Positions 35,568 to 44,722 of a stretch of 64,000 nucleotides of DNA are shown here, piece by piece. Origin of the DNA: CAYQTL01 sp964420405 (lineage in GTDB: Bacteria; Acidobacteriota; Thermoanaerobaculia; Thermoanaerobaculales; Sulfomarinibacteraceae); contig CAYQTL010000011.1 in the NCBI GenBank assembly GCA_964420405.1, positions 1 through 64,000 on the forward strand. Reading direction: 5' to 3'. The notes under the pieces were generated by a model, which was not told the DNA's origin, ran no database searches, and worked only from the letters and a program-made list of their open reading frames with translations. A program made the position numbers and the translations under genes. Every line of letters starts with the position of its first letter. The first letter of the stretch is position 1.

Positions 35568-37109
35568 ATGAAGAGGTTTCTGACCCTGGCGCTCGTGGCC
35601 GCGCTCGGACTGGGCGTGAGCAGCGCCGTGTACGCGAACGTGTGCGCGTTCGACCCGGTGCCGGCGGCGACGCTGCTGTTCCCGTTCGTGGCGTACGACT
35701 ACGACGGCGGCTTCGGCGGCGACACCACGATCTTCTCGATCACCAACGTGTCGGCCGAGGCGCAGATCGTCCACGTCACCCTGTGGACCGACTACTCGAT
35801 CGCGATCCTCGACTTCAACATCCTGCTGACCGGCTACGACACCCAGCGGGTGAACATCCGCGACATCCTGGCCGACGGCCAGCTGCCGGTCACTGTGATC
35901 GCGACCCACGCGCAGACCCCGGGCAACGAGGGCGTGTTCCCCGACGGCCCGGTGTCGCCTGACAACGACAACGGCGGCGGCGGTGCGAACACCGGTTCCT
36001 GGATCCAGGGCCTGCTGGAGTTCCCCGAGTCGACCAACGACCTCGGCAGCGACCGCTGCTCGACCAGCGACCAGGCCTACCCGGGTCTGTACGCCGACAA
36101 CCTGATCCCGGCGACCCAGCTCGCGGCGTTCCAGGACTGGCTGCAGGCCAGCCAGACCGCGTCGCGCTCGCACGCCAACGACTGCAGCCCGCCGTACGGC
36201 CCGGCCTTCCAGATCAGCCCCGACCCGTGGTTCTACCTCCGGGATGAGACGGATCCGACCTGGATGTACATCACGGCCGACGTGGTCGAGACCTGCAACC
36301 TCACCTTCCCGGACAACCCGGCGTACTACGTCGACGAGATCCGGTACGACAACGTCCTGATCGGCGACGTGACCTGGCTGAACAACGACGAGCGGTTCTC
36401 CGAGGTGGACAACGCGATCCACATCGAGGCCGACATCGACCTCGCCCAGGTCGCCACCATCAACGCCGACAACGACCGTCCGGTGTCCTTCTACCACCGG
36501 TACTCGCAGAACGCGCAGTTCTCCGACTACCGCGAGCCGCTGCCGACCGCCTGGGCGTTCCGCTACCAGGGCGCGCAGGACGACGGCACCCTCGACACGC
36601 TCATCCGGGCGTGGAAGGGCAGCTCGCTGTGGCCGACCGTGTACGACCTCGAGTTCAACCCGCCCAACGTGGGCCCGGACTCCTTCATCGCGAGCAACTG
36701 CTACGCGTACACCTACTACGCCTGGGATGAGGACGAGGACGTCATCACCGTGACCGACTTCCCGTGGTCGCAGCCCGGCGGCGGCCTCATCATCCCGAAC
36801 CTCCTGCCGCTCGAGACCCAGGAAGTCTCGGTCGACGAGTTCGACACCGTCGACACCTTCGGCTGGATGCTCTTCGTGTGGCCGGCGTCCAACTACGTCG
36901 GCATCCCCGGCGCCCCGGCGCCGCCGGACTTCTACCAGACCTGGATGGGCGTGAAGTACGTGAAGGCTGGCGACTACTCCGCCGCGACCAGCGGTGCGGT
37001 GATGGCCAACTTCAACTGCTTCTCCGACCAGGTGCTGCCGAACCTCGGCATCGACTACAACTACGTCGACCAGTTCGGCTACGTGTCCTCGCCGTCGCTC
37101 TTCGAGTAA
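35568..37109 (+). CDS. secreted beta-rich protein, strongly expressed, unknown function
   Basis: 513 residues with a classical signal peptide (MKRFLTLALVAALGLGVSSAVYA). The mature protein is acidic and aromatic-rich with few lysines. It opens with a strand pattern PFVAYDYDGG..TIFSITNVSAEAQIVHVTLWTD..ILDFNILLTGYDTQRVNIRDIL, resembling the C-terminal modules of the next gene. It has even cysteine spacing suggestive of disulfides. No enzyme motif recognised. Own promoter, long leader, AAGGAAGGA ribosome binding site and a strong terminator mark it as an abundant single-gene transcript. Confidence 0.78.
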   Translation: MKRFLTLALVAALGLGVSSAVYANVCAFDPVPAATLLFPFVAYDYDGGFGGDTTIFSITNVSAEAQIVHVTLWTDYSIAILDFNILLTGYDTQRVNIRDILADGQLPVTVIATHAQTPGNEGVFPDGPVSPDNDNGGGGANTGSWIQGLLEFPESTNDLGSDRCSTSDQAYPGLYADNLIPATQLAAFQDWLQASQTASRSHANDCSPPYGPAFQISPDPWFYLRDETDPTWMYITADVVETCNLTFPDNPAYYVDEIRYDNVLIGDVTWLNNDERFSEVDNAIHIEADIDLAQVATINADNDRPVSFYHRYSQNAQFSDYREPLPTAWAFRYQGAQDDGTLDTLIRAWKGSSLWPTVYDLEFNPPNVGPDSFIASNCYAYTYYAWDEDEDVITVTDFPWSQPGGGLIIPNLLPLETQEVSVDEFDTVDTFGWMLFVWPASNYVGIPGAPAPPDFYQTWMGVKYVKAGDYSAATSGAVMANFNCFSDQVLPNLGIDYNYVDQFGYVSSPSLFE

Positions 37110-37131
37110 GCGACACCACGAGCGAGACCAC

Positions 37132-37163
37132 AGCGGGGCGGCCTTCGGGCCGCCCCGCTTTTC
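37132..37163 (+). terminator. intrinsic terminator with TTCG tetraloop
   Basis: Perfect 12-bp stem AGCGGGGCGGCC / GGCCGCCCCGCT around TTCG, followed by a T run; 22 bp after the stop codon. Confidence 0.92.
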
Positions 37164-37232
37164 GTCCTCCGGCTCGCCTTTGAAACAGGGCTCCAGAACC
37201 GTCCACCCCGATCCGGAGACGAGGCCGAACAA

Positions 37233-37280
37233 CTCAGGAATCGCTCTGATTCCTGAGATCCGAGGTGACCGCGGTCACCT
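37233..37280. promoter_or_regulatory. two dyads upstream of the giant exported protein gene
   Basis: A perfect 10-bp-arm inverted repeat (CTCAGGAATC / GATTCCTGAG, 37233-37257) is followed by a perfect 18-bp palindrome AGGTGACCGCGGTCACCT (37263-37280). Both lie upstream of the -35 box at 37338 and look like regulator binding sites. Confidence 0.55.
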
Positions 37281-37337
37281 TCGCTTCGTCCATTCTAAGT
37301 TCCTGATTCACATAACGGTTCTACCACGTCGACGCGC

Positions 37338-37367
37338 TTGACAGCGGGAAACGGGCCTCCGTATAGT
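37338..37367 (+). promoter_or_regulatory. promoter of the giant exported protein gene
   Basis: Perfect TTGACA (37338-37343), 18 bp, TATAGT (37362-37367). Predicted start near 37374, just ahead of the GGAGGTGA ribosome binding site. The TTG of the -35 box is in frame with the gene but is not its start. Confidence 0.85.
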
Positions 37368-37385
37368 GGAGCCGTGGAGGTGAGC

Positions 37386-40300
37386 ATGGCGTGCTCCCAT
37401 TCCCCCGGATCGAGCTTCCTCCGGCGTCTCGCGTGGGCGTCGGTCCTGATCATGGCGGGGACGTCGGTCCCTGCGGCCGCCCAGGCGCCGTGTCTGGACT
37501 GGGTCGACGACCTGCACAACTCGTCGGACAACTGCCTGTCGCACCCGGCGATCCCCCGCTACCTCATGAGCCACCTGCTCGACTGGAACGGGACGCCGTA
37601 CTACGTGGTCGACAACGGCAACAACCTCGAGTTCTGGGACATCGGCACCAACCCGCTGGATCCGGTGCGGTGGGAGTTCAGCTCGTTCGGGGTCCCCAAC
37701 CAGGGCGACTCGGACTACGACCTGCTCACCTTCTCGGTCTGCGACGGCTGCCGCTTCGGCACCGCGAGCTACAAGCTCGGCCTGGTCCTGTTCGACCTCG
37801 GCACCGGGACCCGGCCGCGGGTCGAGGGGAGCACCTTCCTGCAGGGCGCCCCGATCGGCGCGTTCACCTTCGAGTCGGGCAGCTCGCAGTACGTCATCAC
37901 CAAGGGGCTGCCGGACAGCTGCACCGGCGGCGGCTCGACGCTGTACGAGGTCTCCCGCGACGGCGCCGACGTCGTCCTCGACCGGCTCAGCTGCGTCGAG
38001 CTGCCCGGCGGGGCCACCTTCCAGCCGGCCGGTGGCGTCTCGATCGACGGGCCCGACGGCCAGTACCTGTACCTCGCCAAGACCACCTCCCCGATCTCGG
38101 TCTTCAAGGTGATCCCGGCGGGCGGCTCCATCAGCCTCCAGTACGTGGACGTGGGCGGCGACCCCCGGCTGCGGGCGGTGATGCAGTTCGGCAAGGGCAT
38201 GTCCTACGACGAGTCCCGCGACCTGCTCGCGACGGCCTACGAGAGCCGCGGCCTGACGTTATGGGACGTGTCCAACCCGGCGAGCCCCCAGGAGATCTGG
38301 TCGGATGCGAACCTCGTCGCGAGCCGGGTGGCCCTCGGGCCGGGCTTCATGCATGTCACGGGCCCGAGCCTGGGTGACGTCTACTCCTACGACATCTCCA
38401 ACCTCTCCAACCCGGTGCTGGTGGACCCCGACTTCTGGGACCTCGACAACAGCTGGAACGAGAACTGCTCGCTCGCCACCAACTACGACGGCATCTTCCA
38501 CCCGACGGAGCCGATCGCCTACGTGGCGCGGTTCGCCAAGGACCAGATCATCGACTACCGGCCGTGCGGCGGCGGCGTCGCCCCGACCGCGGCCGTGTCG
38601 CTCGAGCCCGCGATCGCCTTCCCGGGCGACACGGTGACGGTCGGCAACGTCTCGCTGGGGGCCTTCACCCGCTCCGCGGTGTGGGTCACCAGCGGCGACG
38701 ATCCCCACGGCACGGTGGTCGGAGGCTCGGACGACCTGTCGGCCGGGACCCCGTCGTCGCGGGTGTTCCCGCTCCCGCAGGACCTCCAGCAGGGCCTCGG
38801 CTTCTGGGCGCACGTGGCGGTCGAGTCGGACGAGTTCCCGTACACCCCGGGCGCGACCCCCGACCAGATCGACTCGGTGACGGTGGGCATCGACCGCACC
38901 CCCGAGGTCGGCATCGACCAGAGCGACCCGGCGCCGATCACCGGCGAGACGGTGACGTTCACGGCCGTCGCCGAGGGCAATCCACCCTCGGACGCCTACC
39001 TGTGGACCGTGACCGAGCCCGGCGGCCAGCCCACGGCGCTGGACATCGTCGGACCCCAGGTGCAGGTGGAGCTCTCCGAGAGCGGGGAGTGGGCGGTCGA
39101 CGTCAGCGTGAGCTACCTCCACCAGGGGCTGACGGGAGGGCCGTACGTGGCCACCGCCGGCCTCGACCTCGACATCAGCTCGGTCGCCGCGGCCCTCGAG
39201 GTGCTGCCGGCGAGCCCGCTGCACAACGAGCCGATCACGCTCAACAACCTCTCGGCCGTGGCCTCCGGCGCGACCCTCGACCTCGACTTCGACGTGCTGA
39301 ACGCCTCCGGGACGAGCGTCGTCAACGAGCTCTCGTTCTGCGACGGTGCCGGCACCATCTCCACCGACTGCGAGATCCCGGCCGAGACCCTGACGCCGGC
39401 GACCTACACCTTCCAGCTCACGGTCACCAACACCGACACGGGCGACCTCTCCACCGCCTCCGAGCAGGTCCAGGTGCAGGACGGCAGCCTGCAGCCGGTG
39501 ATCCAGGTGTCCGACGCGACCCCCGACATCGGCAAGGTCATCACGTTCACGATCGGCGGCGTGCCGTCGGTGGAGCGAACCACCTGGAACTTCGGCGGCC
39601 CGGGCTGCTCGCCCTACGCCGTCACCGAGGTCTGCGAGCCCGGGATCTTCGGCAACTGCCTCGCCCAGACCTACTCCTACGCCACCGCGGGGGCCAAGAC
39701 GGCCCAGGTGACCATTCGCTACAACAGCAACGACTTCGGCCCCTACCAGATCAACCTCGACGTCAACAACACCGGCAGCTGCACCGGCGGCGGCGGCGGT
39801 GGTGGTGGCGGCGGCGGCGGCGGGACCTGCACCTACACCATCAGCCCGACGTTCGGCTTCGCCGACGCCCCCGGCGGCAGCGGGGCCTTCTCGCTCTCCA
39901 CCCAGAGCGGGTGCGGCTGGAACGCCTCGTCGAACCGCAGCTGGCTCACCGTCAGCCCGACCAGCGGCAACGGCTCGAGGACCATCAGCTGGCAGGCGGC
40001 GTCGAACCCGGCCGAGGAGCGCACCGGCACCATCACCGCCGGCGGCAAGAGCTATACCGTCACCCAGGGCGGCCAGCCGCAGTGCGAGTACACCCTGTCG
40101 GCGACCACCAGTACCGTCTCCGCGACCGCCGGCACCGGCACCGTCACGGTCTCCACCACCTCGGGGTGCGAGTGGACCGCCATCTCCAGGGACGGCTGGA
40201 TCCGGGTGACGTCGCCGGCCGACGGCAGCGGCGTCGGTTCCGGCACGGTGCGCTTCGCCTACGACGAGAACCCGTGGCAGGGTGAGCGCGAGGGGATCCT

Positions 40301-43034
40301 CGAGATCGCCGGCAACACCTACACCCTGGTCCAGAACCCGGTGATCCCGGCCAACTTCCAGATCTCGAAGACCAACCCGGACATCGGCGAGACGGTGACC
40401 TTCACGGTCGACCCGCGGCTCGAGGTGGCCAGCTGGGACTTCGGCGGCCCCAACTGCGACGAGGAGCCGGCGTTCGTCGACTGCGACACCATGCCCCAGT
40501 CCATGTGCCAGACGATCCAGTGGAGCTGGACCGAGCGTGGCCCGAAGACCATCACCATGGAGACCGCCGACGGCGACGTGGCGGAGAAGACCGTCTGGGT
40601 CCAGAACGCGGGCACGTGCCCGTGCAAGGACTCGGCGCCGACGGCCTCGTTCGAGCTCTCGCCCGAGATCGCCGAGTACGGTGACACCGTGACCTTCACC
40701 GCCACCACCGGCGGCATCCCGTCCGCCAAGGTGCTGGCGCTGGACTTCCGCTGGGATCCCGTCGAGCCGAGGATCGGCCAGGGCGTCGACTTCCGGGTCG
40801 AGGGCGTCGCCGGGATCGACGAGGTGCGGTGGAACTTCGGCGGCTCCGGCTGCTCGCCGTTCACCCAGACCGCCACCTGCACACCGGGCCTCTTCAGCGA
40901 CTGCACCCTCGAGCAGTACCAGTACGCGACCGCCGGCGCCAAGACCGTCACCCTGACGGTGATCGCCGACGGCCAGACCTTCGGCCCCGTCTCCCAGAGC
41001 CTCACCGTCCTCAACGAGGGATCGTGCTCCGGCGGCGGCGGCGGTGGCGGCGGCGGTGGTGGCGGCGGCTGCACGTACTCGCTCGCGCCGACCTCCGCCA
41101 GCTACCCGGCCGCCGGAGACACCGGCACCTTTGACGTCACCACCCAGAGCGGCTGCGCGTGGACCGCGTCCTCCAACCGGTCCTGGGCCCGGATCACCTT
41201 CCCGGACCCGCCCTCGGGCAGCGGCTCCAGCACCGTCGAGTACGTGGTGGACCCCAACACCGGCCTGCAGCGCAGCGGTGCCATCACGATCAGCTACACG
41301 GGCGGCTCGAAGACCCACACCTTCAGCCAGGGCGCCACCGGCGGCGGTGGCGGCGGTGGCGGTGGCGGTGGCGGGGGTGGCGGTGGCGGTGGCGGGACCA
41401 CCGGCGACTCGAACCCCGACGAGTGGCATTGGACGATCTGGCGCAACGGCTCGGTGGTCGTGACCTCCGACCAGCCGATCTTCCAACACGAGTTCACCCT
41501 GCCCGGCGTGTACGACGTCGAGCTCGAGGTGGTGAACTGCGCGGGCTCCGACACCGCTACCGGTACCTTCGAGGTACTGCCCCCTCCGATCACCGCGGCG
41601 GAGGACTACGTGGTGCCGTCGGCCGTCCACACGGCGGGCCTCAACGACACCCTGTGGAAGACGGACCTGCGGCTGTACAACCCATGCGGGGAGGCTGCCA
41701 ACATCCGCATCCGCTACCTTCCGGAGGACGTCAACAACGCCAGCGGCCAGATCAGCTACGTCAGAAACGACACCCTGTCGCCCAACGGCACCAAGGTGTA
41801 CGACGACGTGGTCGACCTGTACCCCCTCGACGGCGACGACCACAAGGGCTCGCTGCGGATCACCTTCCCCGGCGCCGAGACCTGCCGGCCGATGATCATG
41901 TCGCGGACCTACAACGACACCCCCTACGGCTCGTTCGGCCAGTTCGTGCCGGCGGTGCCGGTGCTGCCGTCGGAGGGCGGCGAGGTCCACCTCACCGGGC
42001 TCGTCCACAACCTGTTCTACCGGACGAACATCGGCTTCGCGAACCTGTCCGAGGAGGACGTCTGGGGAATCGAGATCGACGTCCTCGACCAGGACGGCAA
42101 CCAGCTCGGCAGCACCGTCACCCGGATGGTGCCCGGGTTCTCCAGCGCGCAGGTCGTCAAGATCGCCGAGGCCGCCGGCGTCACCGGCAACCTGAACGTG
42201 TTCTCGGTGAGGATCCGGACCTCGAGCCCGGACATCACGGCCTACGCCTCGGTGGTGGACAACATCACCGGCGACCCGGTCTACCTGACGCAGTCGGACA
42301 CCGTCGACGAAATGGTGTACGTGCCGGGCGTCGCCCACCTGCCGGGGTTCAACGACTCCCGCTGGCGGACCGACTTCGCCCTCTACAACCCCCACGACTC
42401 CGACATCGACGTGCTGGTCCACTACGTGCCCGACGCGCCCCTCGACGAGCCTCCGTTCGACATCGAGATCGTCGGCATGTACCCGGGCGTCGAGCGCTCC
42501 TGGATCGACGTCCTCGACACCCTCGCCAGCGAGCAGGACACGAAGGGCTACTTCGTGGTGTCGGCGATGGACGACACGCCGCTGCCCCAGGTGGCGGCCC
42601 GGACCTACAACCTGTCGCTGTCGGGCGGAACCTTCGGCCAGAACCTGAAGGTCTACGGCTCGCGGGACCTGATCCAGATCGGCGAGGTGGCGATCCTGCC
42701 CGGGATCTCCAACTCCTCCGACCGCGACACCGGCTTCCGGACCAACCTCGGCCTGCTCAACACCGGCACGGACACCGCGATGGACGCCGAGATCACGCTG
42801 TACGGCGGCTCGGGCCAGGTGCTCGCCACCATGTACCAGCAGCTCGCCGCCGGCGAGTTCAAGCAGATCAACAACATCTTCCAGGCCGCCGGCGTCGGCG
42901 ACCTCGACGTCCAGGGCTCGATCGAGGTCCGGATCACCACAGGTGGTCCGGCCGCGGTCTACGCCTCGGAGGTCGACAACCGCACCCAGGACCCGATCCT
43001 GATCCCCGCCGAGCGGCTCCCGCCACTCGAGTAG
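37386..43034 (+). CDS. giant exported multidomain protein (BACON, PKD-like and C-terminal beta modules)
   Basis: 1,882 residues with a signal peptide (FLRRLAWASVLIMAGTSVPAAAQ). Residues 30-400 look like a propeller (LVP/LPG-type). PKD/Ig-like domains follow to about 810, then a 13-Gly linker. BACON-type modules begin near residue 815 (CTYTISPTFGF..SGCGWNASSNRSWLTVSP) and 905, with more PKD-like domains, another 13-Gly linker, a further BACON module near 1229 and a 19-Gly linker. The last 480 residues contain four related beta modules sharing (W/F/Y)(R/K)T(D/N)..(L/A)xN. BACON modules often bind glycans or mucins, so an adhesion or carbohydrate-binding role is plausible. Strong promoter and terminator; monocistronic. 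Confidence 0.85.
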   Translation: MACSHSPGSSFLRRLAWASVLIMAGTSVPAAAQAPCLDWVDDLHNSSDNCLSHPAIPRYLMSHLLDWNGTPYYVVDNGNNLEFWDIGTNPLDPVRWEFSSFGVPNQGDSDYDLLTFSVCDGCRFGTASYKLGLVLFDLGTGTRPRVEGSTFLQGAPIGAFTFESGSSQYVITKGLPDSCTGGGSTLYEVSRDGADVVLDRLSCVELPGGATFQPAGGVSIDGPDGQYLYLAKTTSPISVFKVIPAGGSISLQYVDVGGDPRLRAVMQFGKGMSYDESRDLLATAYESRGLTLWDVSNPASPQEIWSDANLVASRVALGPGFMHVTGPSLGDVYSYDISNLSNPVLVDPDFWDLDNSWNENCSLATNYDGIFHPTEPIAYVARFAKDQIIDYRPCGGGVAPTAAVSLEPAIAFPGDTVTVGNVSLGAFTRSAVWVTSGDDPHGTVVGGSDDLSAGTPSSRVFPLPQDLQQGLGFWAHVAVESDEFPYTPGATPDQIDSVTVGIDRTPEVGIDQSDPAPITGETVTFTAVAEGNPPSDAYLWTVTEPGGQPTALDIVGPQVQVELSESGEWAVDVSVSYLHQGLTGGPYVATAGLDLDISSVAAALEVLPASPLHNEPITLNNLSAVASGATLDLDFDVLNASGTSVVNELSFCDGAGTISTDCEIPAETLTPATYTFQLTVTNTDTGDLSTASEQVQVQDGSLQPVIQVSDATPDIGKVITFTIGGVPSVERTTWNFGGPGCSPYAVTEVCEPGIFGNCLAQTYSYATAGAKTAQVTIRYNSNDFGPYQINLDVNNTGSCTGGGGGGGGGGGGGTCTYTISPTFGFADAPGGSGAFSLSTQSGCGWNASSNRSWLTVSPTSGNGSRTISWQAASNPAEERTGTITAGGKSYTVTQGGQPQCEYTLSATTSTVSATAGTGTVTVSTTSGCEWTAISRDGWIRVTSPADGSGVGSGTVRFAYDENPWQGEREGILEIAGNTYTLVQNPVIPANFQISKTNPDIGETVTFTVDPRLEVASWDFGGPNCDEEPAFVDCDTMPQSMCQTIQWSWTERGPKTITMETADGDVAEKTVWVQNAGTCPCKDSAPTASFELSPEIAEYGDTVTFTATTGGIPSAKVLALDFRWDPVEPRIGQGVDFRVEGVAGIDEVRWNFGGSGCSPFTQTATCTPGLFSDCTLEQYQYATAGAKTVTLTVIADGQTFGPVSQSLTVLNEGSCSGGGGGGGGGGGGGCTYSLAPTSASYPAAGDTGTFDVTTQSGCAWTASSNRSWARITFPDPPSGSGSSTVEYVVDPNTGLQRSGAITISYTGGSKTHTFSQGATGGGGGGGGGGGGGGGGGGGTTGDSNPDEWHWTIWRNGSVVVTSDQPIFQHEFTLPGVYDVELEVVNCAGSDTATGTFEVLPPPITAAEDYVVPSAVHTAGLNDTLWKTDLRLYNPCGEAANIRIRYLPEDVNNASGQISYVRNDTLSPNGTKVYDDVVDLYPLDGDDHKGSLRITFPGAETCRPMIMSRTYNDTPYGSFGQFVPAVPVLPSEGGEVHLTGLVHNLFYRTNIGFANLSEEDVWGIEIDVLDQDGNQLGSTVTRMVPGFSSAQVVKIAEAAGVTGNLNVFSVRIRTSSPDITAYASVVDNITGDPVYLTQSDTVDEMVYVPGVAHLPGFNDSRWRTDFALYNPHDSDIDVLVHYVPDAPLDEPPFDIEIVGMYPGVERSWIDVLDTLASEQDTKGYFVVSAMDDTPLPQVAARTYNLSLSGGTFGQNLKVYGSRDLIQIGEVAILPGISNSSDRDTGFRTNLGLLNTGTDTAMDAEITLYGGSGQVLATMYQQLAAGEFKQINNIFQAAGVGDLDVQGSIEVRITTGGPAAVYASEVDNRTQDPILIPAERLPPLE

Positions 43035-43062
43035 GACCAGCGGGCCGCGACGCAGAGCCACC

Positions 43063-43092
43063 AGGGGCGGCCCCGCGGGGCCGCCCCTTTCC
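43063..43092 (+). terminator. intrinsic terminator of the giant exported protein gene
   Basis: A perfect 26-nt palindrome (43063-43088), AGGGGCGGCCCCG and its complement, is followed by TTTCCT; 28 bp after the stop. Confidence 0.85.
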
Positions 43093-43802
43093 TGTCGAGG
43101 TTCTGCGGTCCCATCACGTGTCCGCCCCCGATCCCGATGGCAGCGACACTGTCAGGGTCAGCGGCGGCCGGGTCGCGGACAGAGGCAGAGGCGACCGGCC
43201 TGCGGGCATCGTGGGGGGTCCTTCGACTCCCGGCACGCCTCCGGCGTGCCGCTCGCTCAGGATGACGGCAGGAGAGGCGGCCTCCGGCGTGCCGCTCGCT
43301 CAGGATGACGGCAGGGGAGGCCGCCTCCGGCGAGGATGGCGGCGCCTGGGTGTCGCGCTCGGTCAGTGTCACGGGAGGGGGCCCTCTTTGAATGGTCCCT
43401 GCTCGCGAGGACGGCCCAGGGAGGGCCTCCGTCCGCGTCGACCGGTCACGGGACGTGCGGTGCGTCGCCGGGGTCCGACGGGCGCGAACGGCGGACCCAC
43501 GTGTTTCCGCGCGCGACTCGAGACCCGTGCGCCCCGTGACGGTGTCTCGAGATGGCCCGTGAGCACCAGCGAGCACCGGAGTCGTGGTGTCCCCACCCCG
43601 GGACGCGCTTGCAGTGCTGCTGTCGCCCTTCTGGGGGCCAGATTCCCGTCGGCGATGACCCGAGACGGTGCGCCAGCGCCGGCGAGCCCTTCCGCGCAGC
43701 CGCCCCGCACAGGAGGCGCCAGCATCCTGGACGAGTGCCGGGGTGTCGCGTGACGCCGCCCGCCCTATGGGACGGCGCCACGCGGCGACGTCCCGGCAGC
43801 CC
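43093..43802. repeat. gene-free interval with composite repeat modules
   Basis: Contains an inverted CATCGGGATCGGG-type box (43128-43140). Two tandem copies of the second module follow (43216-43268 and 43279-43312, both ending GCTCGCTCAGGATGACGG). From 43330 to 43802 I see only GC-rich unique sequence with no gene that has both a start signal and plausible composition. Confidence 0.75.
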
Positions 43803-44621
43803 TCAGAGCTCGCCCTCCTCGATCGCCTCGAGCCGCTCGGGGTGGACGAAGAGCGACGGGTCGAACGGGCCGAGCACCTCGGGCTCGATCTCGACGATCC
43901 GGTTGTGGCCGGTCGGCCCGCCCCCGACCGCGAACCCCTCCATGAGGATCTGGGTCGGCAGCCGGACACCGTCGACGCTCTTCGTCCGCAGCACCTTGTA
44001 GCGCATGCCTTCGTCGACCACGTCCTGCATCGTCTCGGGGGGCGTGACGGCGACCGTCAGCAGCTCGAGGGTCTCCTGGTCCACCTCGAGGGCCCAGCTT
44101 CCGCCGGCCATGCTCGGAGCGAGGAAGAACCCCGGCGGGATCGTGATCTGCGCCTGCCAGGTGGGCCGGCCCTGGCTCGTCGACGCCCTCACCTCGCCGA
44201 GGGCCACCCCGTCCATCTCGAGAGAGAACGGCAGCAGCATCGGGAAGACCTTCTGGTTCACGGTGCCGCGGCTCATCTTCGCCGCCTGCGGCCGCTCGTC
44301 GACCTCGCCCTTGACCAGCGCCCACGAGTCGCCCTCGTTGCGCACCACCGTGGCGCCGTTGCGGAACTCGAGCCGCGCGTTGTCCGGGTTCGGCATGTAC
44401 ACGGTGAGGTCGAGCAGGGTCTGGAACTGGCGCCCGTCGGCCAGCGTCTCCTGCTCCTCGACGCCGAACCGGACGGTACCCAGCCTGGCCAGCGCGTCGT
44501 GGCCGCCGGCCGCCTCGACGATCCTCTCCACCAGCTCCTCCGGGCTCGGCGGCGCAGCCAGCACCGGCGCCGCGACCACCATCGCGAGCACTGCCGTCAT
44601 CGTCCACCGGCGGTAGTGCAT
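43803..44621 (-). CDS. exported protein, possibly LolA/outer-membrane-lipoprotein-like fold
   Basis: 272 residues with a signal peptide (TMTAVLAMVVAAPVLA) then PPSPEELVERIVEAAGGHDALARLGTVRF, an opening frequently seen in exported proteins of unknown function annotated as outer-membrane-lipoprotein-sorting-like. The remainder is a long beta-sheet pattern (YMPNPDNARLEFRNGATVVRNEGDSW, QITIPPGFFL, VRLPTQILMEGF). ATG 44621 has AGGGAGGAG at the right distance. Divergent from the ABC ATPase gene. Family assignment is tentative. Confidence 0.7.
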   Translation of the reverse strand: MHYRRWTMTAVLAMVVAAPVLAAPPSPEELVERIVEAAGGHDALARLGTVRFGVEEQETLADGRQFQTLLDLTVYMPNPDNARLEFRNGATVVRNEGDSWALVKGEVDERPQAAKMSRGTVNQKVFPMLLPFSLEMDGVALGEVRASTSQGRPTWQAQITIPPGFFLAPSMAGGSWALEVDQETLELLTVAVTPPETMQDVVDEGMRYKVLRTKSVDGVRLPTQILMEGFAVGGGPTGHNRIVEIEPEVLGPFDPSLFVHPERLEAIEEGEL

Positions 44622-44722
44622 GTCGTCTCCTCCCTTTCTGCGGTGCCGTTCCGGCACCTTTCCGTCACGGCCGGCGAGTATAAAGCAATCGTCGTGCCAC
44701 CGCTGTGGTACTCTCCCGCCGC

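Noticed and set aside
37338..37385. TTG at 37338 as start of the giant exported protein
   Set aside because: Same reasoning: it is the -35 box, and the signal peptide fits a start at 37386.
39786..39824. Poly-glycine tract as a sequencing or assembly error
   Set aside because: Codons alternate GGC and GGT, the frame is kept on both sides, and similar linkers recur twice more at domain boundaries.
43093..43753. Coding frames across the gap after the giant exported gene
   Set aside because: They consist of repeat modules read in frame (for example segments ending in SLRMT or AQDD) and continue from other frames of neighbouring genes.
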